A stretch of 64,000 nt of DNA from Microbacterium sp. Root166 (GTDB lineage: Bacteria; Actinomycetota; Actinomycetes; Actinomycetales; Microbacteriaceae): the NCBI RefSeq assembly GCF_001427145.1, contig NZ_LMGL01000002.1, forward strand, positions 701,442 to 765,441, in the 5' to 3' direction. Each line of letters begins with the position of its first letter. The first letter of the stretch is position 1. The position numbers and the translations under genes were made by a program. This document shows, one piece after another, positions 9,292 to 17,821 of the stretch. Below the pieces are notes generated by a model, which worked only from the letters and a program-made list of their open reading frames with translations, searched no databases and was not told the origin of the DNA.

Positions 9292-10418
9292 GCGCGCACC
9301 TCCGCGGGCGTCTCCGCCTCGGCGGCGTCGTCGTCGAGGGTGCGCAGCGATCCTCGCACCTTCTCGCCGCGTCGGCGACGGGCTGCCGCGTCTATGGTGC
9401 CGGCGATGCCGCCGGGCAGGAACATCACGACCAGGATGAACAGGACGCCGAGGATGAACAGCGGCTCGGACAGCGGGACGCGGAGCACGTCGGGCAGGCC
9501 GGCGACGGCATCCGAGCCCGCGAGGACCGTGAGCCGCTGGTCCAGCAGCGTGTAGAGCACGCCGCCGACGATCGCGCCCCACCGGAAGCCGACCCCGCCG
9601 AGCACGACCATGACGAGGATGGTGATCGTCAGATCGGCCGAGACGGCGCGCGGAGCCGTGCCCGACTGCAGCAGCATGTACGCGACACCGGCGAGGCTGG
9701 CGAGCACCGCGGCGATCACGAAGACCACCAGCTTCACGGCGTACGGCTGCAGGCCGAGCACGCGCACCCGCTGCTCGTTCTCGCGCGTCGCGCGGGCGAG
9801 GTGCCCGAGCCGCGAGGTGTCGACCCACAGCGTCACGAGGTACACGATGACCAGGACCGCGAGGGTGAACCAGTACAGGTTGCGCGTGTTGACCACGCCG
9901 ATCAGGAAGTCCGGCACCTGGTCCGTGTTCAGTCCCAGTCCCTCCTCGCCGCCGGTGACCTGCGAGTTGCGGCGCACCAGCACGGAGCCGGCCTGGGCGA
10001 ACGCGAGCGTCACCATGGCGAACGGGATGCCCGAGACGCGCATCGACACCGCGCCGGTCACGAGGGCGATGATCATCCCGCCGATGAGCGCGACGAAGAT
10101 GCCCGGCCACAGCGGCACGCCGAAGTGCTCCAGCGCGATGCCGAGACCGTAGGCACCCGCGCCGAAGTAGAGCGCGTGGCCGAAGGACAGCATCCCGCCC
10201 GAGCCGAGCAGCAGGTTGTACGACAGCGCCAGCGCGGCGAACACCATGCACAGCGACAGCAGCGCGAGGGTCCCCGGCATGTAGGTCGGAGTGGGCAGGA
10301 TGCCGGGAAGCGACAGGTTCAGCAGTGGCAGCATCGCCATGAGCACGACGAGCGCCGCACCCACGATGACCGGGACGAAGGGACGGATGCCGCGGATCGC
10401 GGTCGTGGCGGCGTTCAT
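9288..10418 (-). CDS. livM: Branched-chain-amino-acid-type ABC transporter permease (LivM family)
   Basis: 376-residue integral membrane permease with about ten hydrophobic segments. The LivM landmarks are YNLLLGSGGMLSFGHALYFGAGAY, GIPFAMVTLAFAQ and TRENEQRVRVLGL, the last being the loop that contacts the ATPases. The C-terminal tail is acidic and longer than usual. The start ATG at 10418 overlaps the LivH stop by 4 bp. HAAT-family importers carry amino acids but also urea, amides and aromatic or short acids, so the family name does not fix the substrate. Confidence 0.92.
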   Translation of the reverse strand: MNAATTAIRGIRPFVPVIVGAALVVLMAMLPLLNLSLPGILPTPTYMPGTLALLSLCMVFAALALSYNLLLGSGGMLSFGHALYFGAGAYGLGIALEHFGVPLWPGIFVALIGGMIIALVTGAVSMRVSGIPFAMVTLAFAQAGSVLVRRNSQVTGGEEGLGLNTDQVPDFLIGVVNTRNLYWFTLAVLVIVYLVTLWVDTSRLGHLARATRENEQRVRVLGLQPYAVKLVVFVIAAVLASLAGVAYMLLQSGTAPRAVSADLTITILVMVVLGGVGFRWGAIVGGVLYTLLDQRLTVLAGSDAVAGLPDVLRVPLSEPLFILGVLFILVVMFLPGGIAGTIDAAARRRRGEKVRGSLRTLDDDAAEAETPAEVRA

Positions 10419-11290
10419 GCCTTCCTCCCGAGGAGTCCGGAGGGCCGTACCAGCAGCACGAGGGCCAGGAGGATCACGACGATGAAGTCGCCGGTCCCGC
10501 CGAGGTAGAAGTTCGCGAACTGCTGCAGCACGGCGACGAGGACGGATGCCACCGCCGCCCCGGTCAGCGACCCGAGCCCGCCGACGACGGTGACGATGAA
10601 CGCGAAGATCAGGAGCGTGGCGCCCAGGTGCGCCGAGACGAAGGTGGAGTAGTGCATTGCGAGCACTCCCCCGATGCCGGCGGCGGCCCCGCCGATGGCG
10701 AACACCAGCGTGAACGAGCGTCGGACGTCGATGCCCAGCGCCGTCACCATCGAGCGGTTCTCGACGCCGGCGCGGATGATCATGCCGTAGCGCGTCTTCT
10801 TGAGGAAGAGCACGAGGGCGCTGAGCACGAGGACTGCGGCGATCATCAGCACCCAGTAGGTGTTGGGGATGCGGGCGCCGAGCACCTCGGTGGTCTGCCG
10901 CAGCCAGGGCGGACCCGTGATGTGGATCGGATCCGTCCCCCAGATGCCCTCGAACAGAGCGACGGCGGCGAAGGACAGGCCGACGGTCACCAGGACCTGC
11001 TCGATATGGCGCTCGTACAGCGGGCGGATCAGCACGAGCTCGGTGAGCGTCGCGAAGATCGCGCCGACGCCCGCGCCGACCAGCACGGAGACGAGGAACG
11101 ACCCCCAGGACTCGGTGCCGAGCGCCTGCGCGACCATCCAGCCCATGAACGCGCTGAGGGTGAGGAACGCGCCGTGCGCGAAGTTCAGCACGTGCATGAG
11201 CCCGTAGATGAGGCTCAGCCCGCTCGCGACCAGGAAGTAGAGGGCGCCGAGGCCGACGCCGGTGATGAGGGTGAGGACGAGGGTGCTCAC
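10415..11290 (-). CDS. livH: Branched-chain-amino-acid-type ABC transporter permease (LivH family)
   Basis: 291-residue membrane permease, partner of the LivM-type subunit. LYFLVASGLSLIYGLMHVLNFAHGAFLTLSAF at the N terminus is the family signature, and RAGVENRSMVTALGID is the cytoplasmic coupling loop. It overlaps its neighbours on both sides by 4 bp, so the operon is translationally coupled. Confidence 0.93.
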   Translation of the reverse strand: MSTLVLTLITGVGLGALYFLVASGLSLIYGLMHVLNFAHGAFLTLSAFMGWMVAQALGTESWGSFLVSVLVGAGVGAIFATLTELVLIRPLYERHIEQVLVTVGLSFAAVALFEGIWGTDPIHITGPPWLRQTTEVLGARIPNTYWVLMIAAVLVLSALVLFLKKTRYGMIIRAGVENRSMVTALGIDVRRSFTLVFAIGGAAAGIGGVLAMHYSTFVSAHLGATLLIFAFIVTVVGGLGSLTGAAVASVLVAVLQQFANFYLGGTGDFIVVILLALVLLVRPSGLLGRKA

Positions 11291-12003
11291 GCTGCCGCCT
11301 CCGCATGCACGCCGAGCAGCCGTCGGGTGAGGTCCTCGTCGTCCAGGATCTCCTGCGCCTTTCCGGTGTGGATCACGCGACCGCCGCCGATCACGACCGC
11401 GGTGTCGGCGAGTCGCCGGACGACCTCGAGGTTCTGCTCGACGAGCAGGATCGGCACCGTCTCGGACGCCACTCGCAGCGCCTCGGTCACCTCGGTCACG
11501 ATCTTCGGCGCAAGGCCCTTCGTGGGCTCGTCGACGAGGAGCAGGCGGTTGTCGTTGATGAGGGCGCGCGCCACCGAGACCATCTGCTGCTGGCCGCCGG
11601 AGAGCGTTCCGGCGAGCTGATCGCGACGGGCGACCAGGTCGGGGAACAGCTCGGCGACGAACTCGCGGCGCGGAGCGCGCTGGCGCTCGGCCAGCGCCAG
11701 GTTCTCAGCCACCGTGAGCTTCGAGAAGATCTCGCGGTCCTCGGGCACGTACCCGACTCCCCGCTGGACGATCCGGTGCGTCGGCAGGCCGTCGATGCGC
11801 TCGCCGTCGAGGCGGACCTCGCCGCGGCGCTGGATGAGACCCAGGATGCCGCGGAGCGTCGAGGTCTTGCCGACGCCGTTGCGGCCGAGCACCGCTGTGA
11901 TGCCGGTGGCCGGCATCTCGAACGTGACGTCCTCGACCACCTGCTGGCCGGCGATGGAGCACCGCAGGCCCTGCACGGTGAGGATGGGCTGCGCGGCGGT
12001 CAT
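11287..12003 (-). CDS. livF: ABC transporter ATP-binding protein (LivF family)
   Basis: 238-residue ATPase. The Walker A motif GRNGVGKTS is at 40-48, the signature is LSGGQQQMVSVARAL, Walker B is LLLVDEPTKGLAPKI, and the H-loop region is LLVEQNLEVV. The GYVPEDREIF segment is typical of LivF. It works with the LivG-type ATPase below both permeases and overlaps both adjacent genes by 4 bp. Confidence 0.93.
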   Translation of the reverse strand: MTAAQPILTVQGLRCSIAGQQVVEDVTFEMPATGITAVLGRNGVGKTSTLRGILGLIQRRGEVRLDGERIDGLPTHRIVQRGVGYVPEDREIFSKLTVAENLALAERQRAPRREFVAELFPDLVARRDQLAGTLSGGQQQMVSVARALINDNRLLLVDEPTKGLAPKIVTEVTEALRVASETVPILLVEQNLEVVRRLADTAVVIGGGRVIHTGKAQEILDDEDLTRRLLGVHAEAAA

Positions 12004-12803
12004 GAGGCACCGGTACCCAGGTAGGCGCTCTGCACGAGCGGATCGGCCATGACGTTCTGCGGGGTGTCGTAGGCGATGATCGAGCCGAAGTACATGACGG
12101 CGACCTTGTCGACCAGACCCATCAGCACGTCGATGTGGTGTTCCACCATCAGCACGGTGCAGCCCTTCTCGCGATGCAGGTCGCGGATGTTGCCGACGAG
12201 TCCGTCGACGTCGCCGGACCCGACACCGGCCATCGGCTCGTCGAGGAGGACGATGCTGGTCTCGGTCGCGAGCAGCACCGCGATCTCGAGCTTGCGCTTG
12301 TCGCCGTGCGAGATGTCACCCGCGGCGAAGTCGCGCTTGTGGCCGAGTCCCACGGCCTCGAGCTTGCCGATTGCGAGCTCGGTCGCGGCATCCGATCGCC
12401 GGGGGAATCGCAGCAGCGACGCCGAGCCGCCGAGCGACACCTGGGCGGCCAGGCGCACGTTCTCGAGCACCGTGAGGCGCGGGAACAGACTCGATGTCTG
12501 GAAGGTGCGCCCCAGTCCCGCCCGAGCCCGCGCGGGCACCGACGCCGTCGTGATGTCGTCGCCGTCGAGCAGCACGCGCCCGGCCGTGGGCTTCAGGAGA
12601 CCGGAGACCGCGTTGAACAGCGTGGTCTTGCCGGCCCCGTTCGGCCCGATGACGCCCACGAGCGAGCCCGCGGCGACGTCGAGTTCGACATCCTTCAGAA
12701 TCGTCGCGCCGCCGATCTGCAGGCCGAGGCCCTCGATCTTCAGGTGCGAGCCGCGCGGGGTCGCCGCAGGGGCGACCGCAGCGGACGGGACAGGGGTGCT
12801 CAT
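12000..12803 (-). CDS. livG: ABC transporter ATP-binding protein (LivG family)
   Basis: 267-residue ATPase. Walker A GPNGAGKT is at 53-60, the family motif GLGRTFQTSSLFPRLTVLENV is present, Walker B is SIVLLDEPMAGV, and the switch His is in MVEHHIDVLM. The ABC signature reads ISHGDKRKLEIAVLLA: the usual Ser-Gly-Gly is replaced by Ser-His-Gly. It has an extra Pro/Ala-rich 20-residue N terminus. It lies 18 bp downstream of the binding-protein gene. Confidence 0.92.
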   Translation of the reverse strand: MSTPVPSAAVAPAATPRGSHLKIEGLGLQIGGATILKDVELDVAAGSLVGVIGPNGAGKTTLFNAVSGLLKPTAGRVLLDGDDITTASVPARARAGLGRTFQTSSLFPRLTVLENVRLAAQVSLGGSASLLRFPRRSDAATELAIGKLEAVGLGHKRDFAAGDISHGDKRKLEIAVLLATETSIVLLDEPMAGVGSGDVDGLVGNIRDLHREKGCTVLMVEHHIDVLMGLVDKVAVMYFGSIIAYDTPQNVMADPLVQSAYLGTGAS

Positions 12804-12821
12804 CGTGAAGTGCCGCCCGGA

Positions 12822-14018
12822 CTATTCGGCGGGAGCGACGTCGTCGGCCGAGACCGTGTCGACCAGCTCGGGCACGAAGGCCCCGCCGTCGGCGACGAGC
12901 TTGGCCTGGTACATCTCCTGGATGAGCGCGTGGTCGCTCGTGCGGACCGTCATCGTGCCCTTCGGACCCTCGAACTCGAAGCCCTCGAGCGCCGAGACCA
13001 TCGCATCGACATCGCCCTTGCCCTCCTGGATGGCGTGGACGATCATGATCGCCGCGTTGAAGCCGTCGGGGCTGAAGAGGTCGGCCGTGCCGCCGGCAGC
13101 TTCGACGGCCTCGACCATCGCGGCGTTGACCTCGTTGTCGGGCGCACCCGGGAAGTAGTGGTTCAGGAAGTTGATCTTCTCGGACGCCTCGCCGTACGCG
13201 CCGAACGTCGCCGAGTCGCCGAGCCCGGTGACCACGGGGATCTCGTCGAGCACACCCTGCTGGCTCAGCGCCTGCCACATCGCACCGGAGGTCGCTCCGG
13301 CCCACGCGACGAAGACGAGGTCGGGGTCGCTCGCCAGAACCTGCTGCGCGAACGGCGTGAACTCCGTCGCGTCTTCAGCCACGAGGACCGGCGTGACCGT
13401 CGCGCCCTGTCCGCCGAGGATCGCGTCGACGGCGGCGACGTTGCCCTGCCCGAACGCGTTGTCCTGCGCGAACACCGCGATGTTCTTGCCGTCGATGTCG
13501 TCGAGGAAGGTTCCGGCCGTGGCCACGTCCTGCGCGCTCTGGCGGCCCGAGCGGAAGGTGTAGTCGTTGATGCCCGTGATCGCATCGGCGGCAGCGGGAC
13601 CCGAGATGTAGAGCACCTGGTTCTGCTCGGCCTGCTCGGCGACCGCGAGGGCGACCCCAGACGAAGCCGTGCCCGCGATGATGTTCACTCCGGCGCCGAT
13701 GAGCTCCTTCACGACCGTGACGGCCTTGTCCGGGTCACCGGCGTCGTCCTTGTACTCCACGGTGATCGTGGTGCCGTCGATCTCGCCGGTTCCGTCGGTG
13801 GCGTAGTCGAGGCCCGCCTTGAACGAGTCGAGGTACTGCTTGCCGTAGCCGGCAAGGGGTCCCGTCTCGCTCGTGACGATCCCGACCGTGACCTCGGCGG
13901 GGCCGCCGCCGTCTTCGGTCGCGTCGCCGGTCGGCGGGGCGGTGGGCGCGCAGGCGGCCAGGACGATGGCGGCCGTGGCGATCACTGACCCGAGGAGCAA
14001 CTTCTTCGTAACCCGCAT
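12822..14018 (-). CDS. livK: Substrate-binding lipoprotein of the Liv-type ABC transporter
   Basis: 398-residue extracytoplasmic binding protein (type I periplasmic-binding fold). The N-terminal signal ends in lipobox LAAC with lipidated C23, so it is membrane-anchored. The core shows EVTVGIVTSETGPLAGYGKQYLDS and VIAGTASSGVALAVAEQAEQN, typical of HAAT binding proteins. The ATG at 14018 follows AAAGG by 7 nt; earlier in-frame ATGs (14036, 14024) lack a ribosome site. It is first gene of the nine-gene operon that ends with the hydrolase. Confidence 0.92.
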   Translation of the reverse strand: MRVTKKLLLGSVIATAAIVLAACAPTAPPTGDATEDGGGPAEVTVGIVTSETGPLAGYGKQYLDSFKAGLDYATDGTGEIDGTTITVEYKDDAGDPDKAVTVVKELIGAGVNIIAGTASSGVALAVAEQAEQNQVLYISGPAAADAITGINDYTFRSGRQSAQDVATAGTFLDDIDGKNIAVFAQDNAFGQGNVAAVDAILGGQGATVTPVLVAEDATEFTPFAQQVLASDPDLVFVAWAGATSGAMWQALSQQGVLDEIPVVTGLGDSATFGAYGEASEKINFLNHYFPGAPDNEVNAAMVEAVEAAGGTADLFSPDGFNAAIMIVHAIQEGKGDVDAMVSALEGFEFEGPKGTMTVRTSDHALIQEMYQAKLVADGGAFVPELVDTVSADDVAPAE

Positions 14019-14063
14019 GTGCATGCCTTTCACCATTGGAAGGTTCTGGTGCCCGGGACGGGC

Positions 14064-14120
14064 ATACCTGAAACGTGATTCAGGTATTGCGAATGTACGA
14101 AATGCGTCGCCTCAGGTCAA
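14064..14120 (-). promoter_or_regulatory. Promoter and palindromic operator of the transporter-catabolic operon
   Basis: Reading the minus strand, TTGACC (14115-14120) and TACATT (14092-14097) are spaced by 17 bp, a good sigma-70-type promoter. It predicts a start near 14085. Just there lies a perfect inverted repeat, ATACCTGAA-N6-TTCAGGTAT (14064-14087). A repressor bound here would cover the transcription start. The in-operon TetR protein is the natural candidate. I see no second copy of the palindrome elsewhere in the window. Confidence 0.75.
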
Positions 14121-14221
14121 GTCGAGAGCGGATGCCGCGGCCCGTCGTTACCGAATCGCGACGCGTCGCAGCGACGGCGCAGGAACTCGTGAGCCGGATG
14201 CCGGCTCTAAAGCGAGCGAGT

Positions 14222-15835
14222 TCAGAGCTCGGGGTCGCCGCCGACGACTGCCTCGAGTTCCGCAACGGTGTAGGAGGTCTGCGGACCCGGCTCGCCCTCG
14301 ATCAGGTACTGGACGGCGATCTCCGTCTCCGGGGCGAGCAGGATTCCGAGCAGGAGGACTTCGTGGAAGAACCACAGGCCGTCGGCACCTGTCGTCATGC
14401 GCTGGTGCTCGATGCCGTCGATGAGCAGGCGCAATTCCATCTCCGGCTCGGCCATGCCCTGCAGGTAGATGTCGGCGATCAGCGGCTCGCCCAGCCCCCA
14501 GATGAGGTCGCCGTAAGAGACCGCGGGCCCCACGGTCGGAACGACAGGAGGTTCGACAGGCGGCTCGACCGGCGGCACGACGGGAGGCGCCGGGTCGCCG
14601 GGCGCCGGAGCAGGTGCGGCGGGTTGCCGCGGGGCCGGTGGCGCCGCCACGGGGGCGGCGGGCTCCAGGACCGGCTCAGCGATCACGGGTGCAGGGACCG
14701 GCACCGGCTCGACCACGGGCTCGTCCGCCACGGGAGGCGCTTCGGCGTCATCCTCGGCGATCTGCTCGGCAGCGGCGGCCTGTTCAGCCGTCGCAGCGGC
14801 AGCGGCCGCGGCATCCGCAGTCGTACGCGCCTGGGTGTACGCGGCGACGCCGGCAACCGTACCCCCGACCACGAGGACCGCTGCGGCTGCGATGCCGACG
14901 AGCTTCAGGGCCACGGCGCTGGCACCTGCTGCGCCGGCATGAGCGCTCGCGGCGGCCGCACCCGCTGCCGCTCCGGGTTCGGGAAGCGGTACGAACGCCC
15001 CGGGCCCACCGCCCACGGCCATCGCGACAGCGGCCGACGAGGTGGTCTGCAGGCTGGCCAGGTATCCCCCGGCGCCGGCGACGCCCAGCGTGAGCGGCAG
15101 CAGCACCAGCGCGATGCGGTTCGAGACCTGGTCCGCCTCCTCGGCGACGATGACGCAGCGCGTGCACTCGTCGAGGTGCTTGCGCACCCGTTCACGGTCG
15201 CGCTTGGAGGCGTTGTCGCGGGCGTAGGCGCCCAGCTGGCCCACGGTCCACTCGCACTCGGGGTGATCGCCGAGCGCGCGCAGGTGCGCCTGGATCCACG
15301 CCTCGCGCAGGCCTTCGCGCGCGCGGAACGCGAGCTGCGACACCGCAGCCGCCTTCATGCCGAGCAGCGGCGCCACGTCGGCGGGCTTCATCTGCTCGAC
15401 CTCGGTGTACCAGAGCACCTCCTGCCACCGCGTCGGCAGGCTGCGGAACGCTCCGACGGTGATCGTCTTGTCGAACGCGTCGTCGCTCGACCGCGTCGAA
15501 GCCTCGTCGGCGAGCGAGTCCAGTTCGTCGTCGGCGGATTCGCGCTTCGCGCGTCCCCACTGGGCGGCCGTGTTGCGGATGGTCGTGAGCAGATACGGCC
15601 GGAATCCCTGCGTGGGTCCCTTCCCTGCGCGGATCGCCTGGTAGATCGACGCGAATGACTCCTGCACGAGGTCCTCGGCGCTGAAAGTGCGGGTCACAGC
15701 TCCCGCGGCATTCAGGCCGGCGCGGTAGTGCCGCTTCCAGAGCTCGGCGTACGCGTCCTGATCTCCGGCGCGAGCGGCGTCCACGAGGGCGGTGTCGGAG
15801 CGAGGCTCCCGCTCGCTGACGTCGTCTTCCCGCAT
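14222..15835 (-). CDS. ECF sigma factor fused to a zinc-finger anti-sigma-like and membrane domain
   Basis: 537 residues. Region 2 (AEDLVQESFASIYQAIRAG, 53-71) and region 4 (TRWQEVLWYTEVEQMKPADVAPLLGMKAAAVSQLAFRAREGL) make an ECF sigma factor. A zf-HC2-like zinc site follows, with H220, C224 and C227 and a possible fourth ligand C194. There are two hydrophobic segments (240-260, 308-334), an Ala/Pro/Glu linker and a C-terminal folded-looking domain (about 440-537). Actinobacterial ECF groups with built-in zinc-finger/membrane extensions are known. It starts at ATG 15835 with GGAGA 8 nt upstream. Confidence 0.85.
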   Translation of the reverse strand: MREDDVSEREPRSDTALVDAARAGDQDAYAELWKRHYRAGLNAAGAVTRTFSAEDLVQESFASIYQAIRAGKGPTQGFRPYLLTTIRNTAAQWGRAKRESADDELDSLADEASTRSSDDAFDKTITVGAFRSLPTRWQEVLWYTEVEQMKPADVAPLLGMKAAAVSQLAFRAREGLREAWIQAHLRALGDHPECEWTVGQLGAYARDNASKRDRERVRKHLDECTRCVIVAEEADQVSNRIALVLLPLTLGVAGAGGYLASLQTTSSAAVAMAVGGGPGAFVPLPEPGAAAGAAAASAHAGAAGASAVALKLVGIAAAAVLVVGGTVAGVAAYTQARTTADAAAAAAATAEQAAAAEQIAEDDAEAPPVADEPVVEPVPVPAPVIAEPVLEPAAPVAAPPAPRQPAAPAPAPGDPAPPVVPPVEPPVEPPVVPTVGPAVSYGDLIWGLGEPLIADIYLQGMAEPEMELRLLIDGIEHQRMTTGADGLWFFHEVLLLGILLAPETEIAVQYLIEGEPGPQTSYTVAELEAVVGGDPEL

Positions 15836-16029
15836 GATTGCCGTTCTCCGTGCTCGAGCCGCTGCGGCCCTGATCGGGCGCTGTGCCCAGAGAGACGCGC
15901 GCAGACGGATTCCGTTACGCGGATGAACCGGAGAATTATCCGTGGGCTGCGCAGCGCGTGTGCGCCGAGCCCTCACGATATCGAATCGAGCCTGCTGAAA
16001 TCCTGCAAGCGGCTTCTCCGACCAACGCA

Positions 16030-16055
16030 AAACCCCCGGCATCCGACCGGGGGTT
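16030..16055 (-). terminator. Rho-independent terminator of tRNA-Lys
   Basis: On the minus strand an 8-9 bp stem, ACCCCCGG paired with CCGGGGGT around a 7-nt loop, is followed by a T run. It lies 7 nt after the encoded CCA of the tRNA. Confidence 0.85.
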
Positions 16056-16061
16056 TCGATG

Positions 16062-16137
16062 TGGTGCACCCCCTGGGACTTGAACCCAGAACCCACTGAT
16101 TAAGAGTCAGTTGCTCTGCCGATTGAGCTAGAGGTGC
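16062..16137 (-). tRNA. tRNA-Lys (anticodon CTT)
   Basis: The cloverleaf is readable on the minus strand: 5' acceptor GCACCTC pairs with GGGGTGC (one G-U), D-arm AGCTCAATCGGCAGAGCA, anticodon loop CTCTTAA with CTT, T-loop GGTTCAAGTCC, discriminator A and an encoded CCA. No intact att-like repeat was seen beside it. Confidence 0.96.
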
Positions 16138-16230
16138 GAGATTCGCACGAGGCGAACGAGGGTCAACATTAGCATCACGATTGCGTCTCCCGGAAATCGA
16201 GGCCGCCCTCGCCCGGATATCCTTTGGATC

Positions 16231-17052
16231 GTGACCTCCCCCTCCACGCTCGCGTTCGATGCGCCGTTCGAGGGGGATCTCCGCGACGATCTGGCGCTTG
16301 CGCTGCGACTGGCGGATGCGGCGGACGCGGCATCCATGAGCCGGTTCGATGCCGCCGATCTCGAGATCAGCACCAAGGCCGACGCATCGCACGTGACGGA
16401 GGCCGATCTCGCCACGGAGCGGGCGATCCGCGCGGTGCTCGAGGCCGAGCGCCCGGGCGACGGCGTCTTCGGCGAAGAGTACGGGGTCACGGGCGATTCC
16501 GAGCGTCAGTGGATCATCGACCCGATCGACGGCACGGCGAACTACCTCAAGGGCATCCCGATGTGGACGACCCTCATCGCGCTCGCGATCGACGGCGTCC
16601 CGCGCGTAGGCGTCGCCAGCCAGCCTGCGATCGGTCGACGCTGGTGGGCCGCCTCCGGCCTCGGCGCGTGGACGAACGCCCCGGCCGGCGACAAGCGCCT
16701 GGCGGTGTCGTCGATCGACACGCTCGCCGAAGCGAGTGTGAGCTTCCAGAGCATGGGCCAGTGGCGGGATGCCGGTCAGCTCGACGCCCTGGAACGCCTC
16801 ACGAGCGCGGTGTGGCGCGACCGCGGCTACGGCGACGCCTGGCCGTACATGCTCCTCGCGGAGGGGCGCCTCGAGCTCGTCGCCGAGTTCGGCGTCAAGG
16901 AATACGACATCGCCGCCCTGGTGCCCATCATCACCGAGGCCGGCGGACGCTTCACCTCGTTCGACGGCGACGACTCGCTCGCCGCACGTTCGTCGCTCGC
17001 CACCAACGGCGTGCTGCACCGGCCGTTCCTCGATCTGCTGCACCCCTCCTGA
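16231..17052 (+). CDS. hisN: Histidinol-phosphatase, inositol-monophosphatase family
   Basis: 273-residue Mg-dependent phosphatase of the IMPase superfamily, assigned to the last phosphatase step of histidine synthesis in actinobacteria. The metal ligands are visible: E82/E83 in FGEEYG, then D97 and D100 in WIIDPIDGTANYLKGIP; the second motif is AWPYMLLAEGRLELVAE. The start is GTG, with TATCCT (16218-16223) 7 nt upstream, a leaderless arrangement. A generic inositol phosphatase is the alternative. Confidence 0.85.
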   Translation: MTSPSTLAFDAPFEGDLRDDLALALRLADAADAASMSRFDAADLEISTKADASHVTEADLATERAIRAVLEAERPGDGVFGEEYGVTGDSERQWIIDPIDGTANYLKGIPMWTTLIALAIDGVPRVGVASQPAIGRRWWAASGLGAWTNAPAGDKRLAVSSIDTLAEASVSFQSMGQWRDAGQLDALERLTSAVWRDRGYGDAWPYMLLAEGRLELVAEFGVKEYDIAALVPIITEAGGRFTSFDGDDSLAARSSLATNGVLHRPFLDLLHPS

Positions 17053-17096
17053 CCTGACCGCTCGCTCCACCGATCCCCTCCCCCGGAGACCGCACG

Positions 17097-17672
17097 ATGT
17101 TCCCCCCACGTCACCGTCTCGGCGCAGCCGTCGTCCTGCTGCTCGCCGCGACCCTCGCGACAGGCTGCGCCGCCGCAGCGCCCCCCGCCGCCCAGCCCAC
17201 CGAGAGCTCCGCTCCCACCCCCACCACCGCTCCGCCGGAGGCGACCCCGACACCGGAACCGGCCGCGGCCGAACCCACGTGCGAGACGCTCATCGGCGAA
17301 GACATCGTGGCCGACTTCGAGAGCATCGGCTGGACCTCGCAGGCGCAGCCCTTCTACCTCGGTGAGGCCGAGCTCGACGGCGGCATCGACTGCAGGTGGG
17401 CGGACTTCGGCGGGCCGGCGGGCGATCACCTTCAGATCTTCGCGTGGGCGCCGATCGCCGCCGACGCGGCCGCCGACGCTCAGTCCGACCTGGTGAGCCA
17501 GGGCTGGCTGCGTGAAGAGTCCCCCGAGGGCGTCTACATCACCGAAGCCAAGGAGACGACCATCGCGGTCGACAGCGAGGGCTACGGCATGACCTACCTG
17601 TTCGGTGACGGGTGGGTGAAGCTCGCCGACACCAAGCAGGGTCTCCTGCTGATCGAGTGGCCCGCGAGCTGA
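17097..17672 (+). CDS. Secreted lipoprotein, paralogue of the one at 43873
   Basis: 191 residues. A signal peptide ends in lipobox LATGC, then a low-complexity Ala/Pro/Thr linker (to about residue 60), then a domain with two Cys. The C-terminal half aligns by eye with the lipoprotein at 43873-44469: WAPI-DAAA-AQS, ESPEGVYI against ETPEGVYL, and EGYGMTYLF against EGYGVTYLF. Function unknown. It follows hisN by 44 bp and may be co-transcribed; CGGAGA precedes the ATG. Confidence 0.85.
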   Translation: MFPPRHRLGAAVVLLLAATLATGCAAAAPPAAQPTESSAPTPTTAPPEATPTPEPAAAEPTCETLIGEDIVADFESIGWTSQAQPFYLGEAELDGGIDCRWADFGGPAGDHLQIFAWAPIAADAAADAQSDLVSQGWLREESPEGVYITEAKETTIAVDSEGYGMTYLFGDGWVKLADTKQGLLLIEWPAS

Positions 17673-17821
17673 CCGCACGACGCTGAGAGATCAGCGGCCC
17701 GGAGGGTCCGGGACGTTTGCCACAGCATCCGGTGTGTTGGCAAGCCCCACGGCGATCTGCGCCCGGCGGCGTTTGATGGTGTGCACAAACCCCGCGCACG
17801 AACGCATCCCGGGAAGGCACG

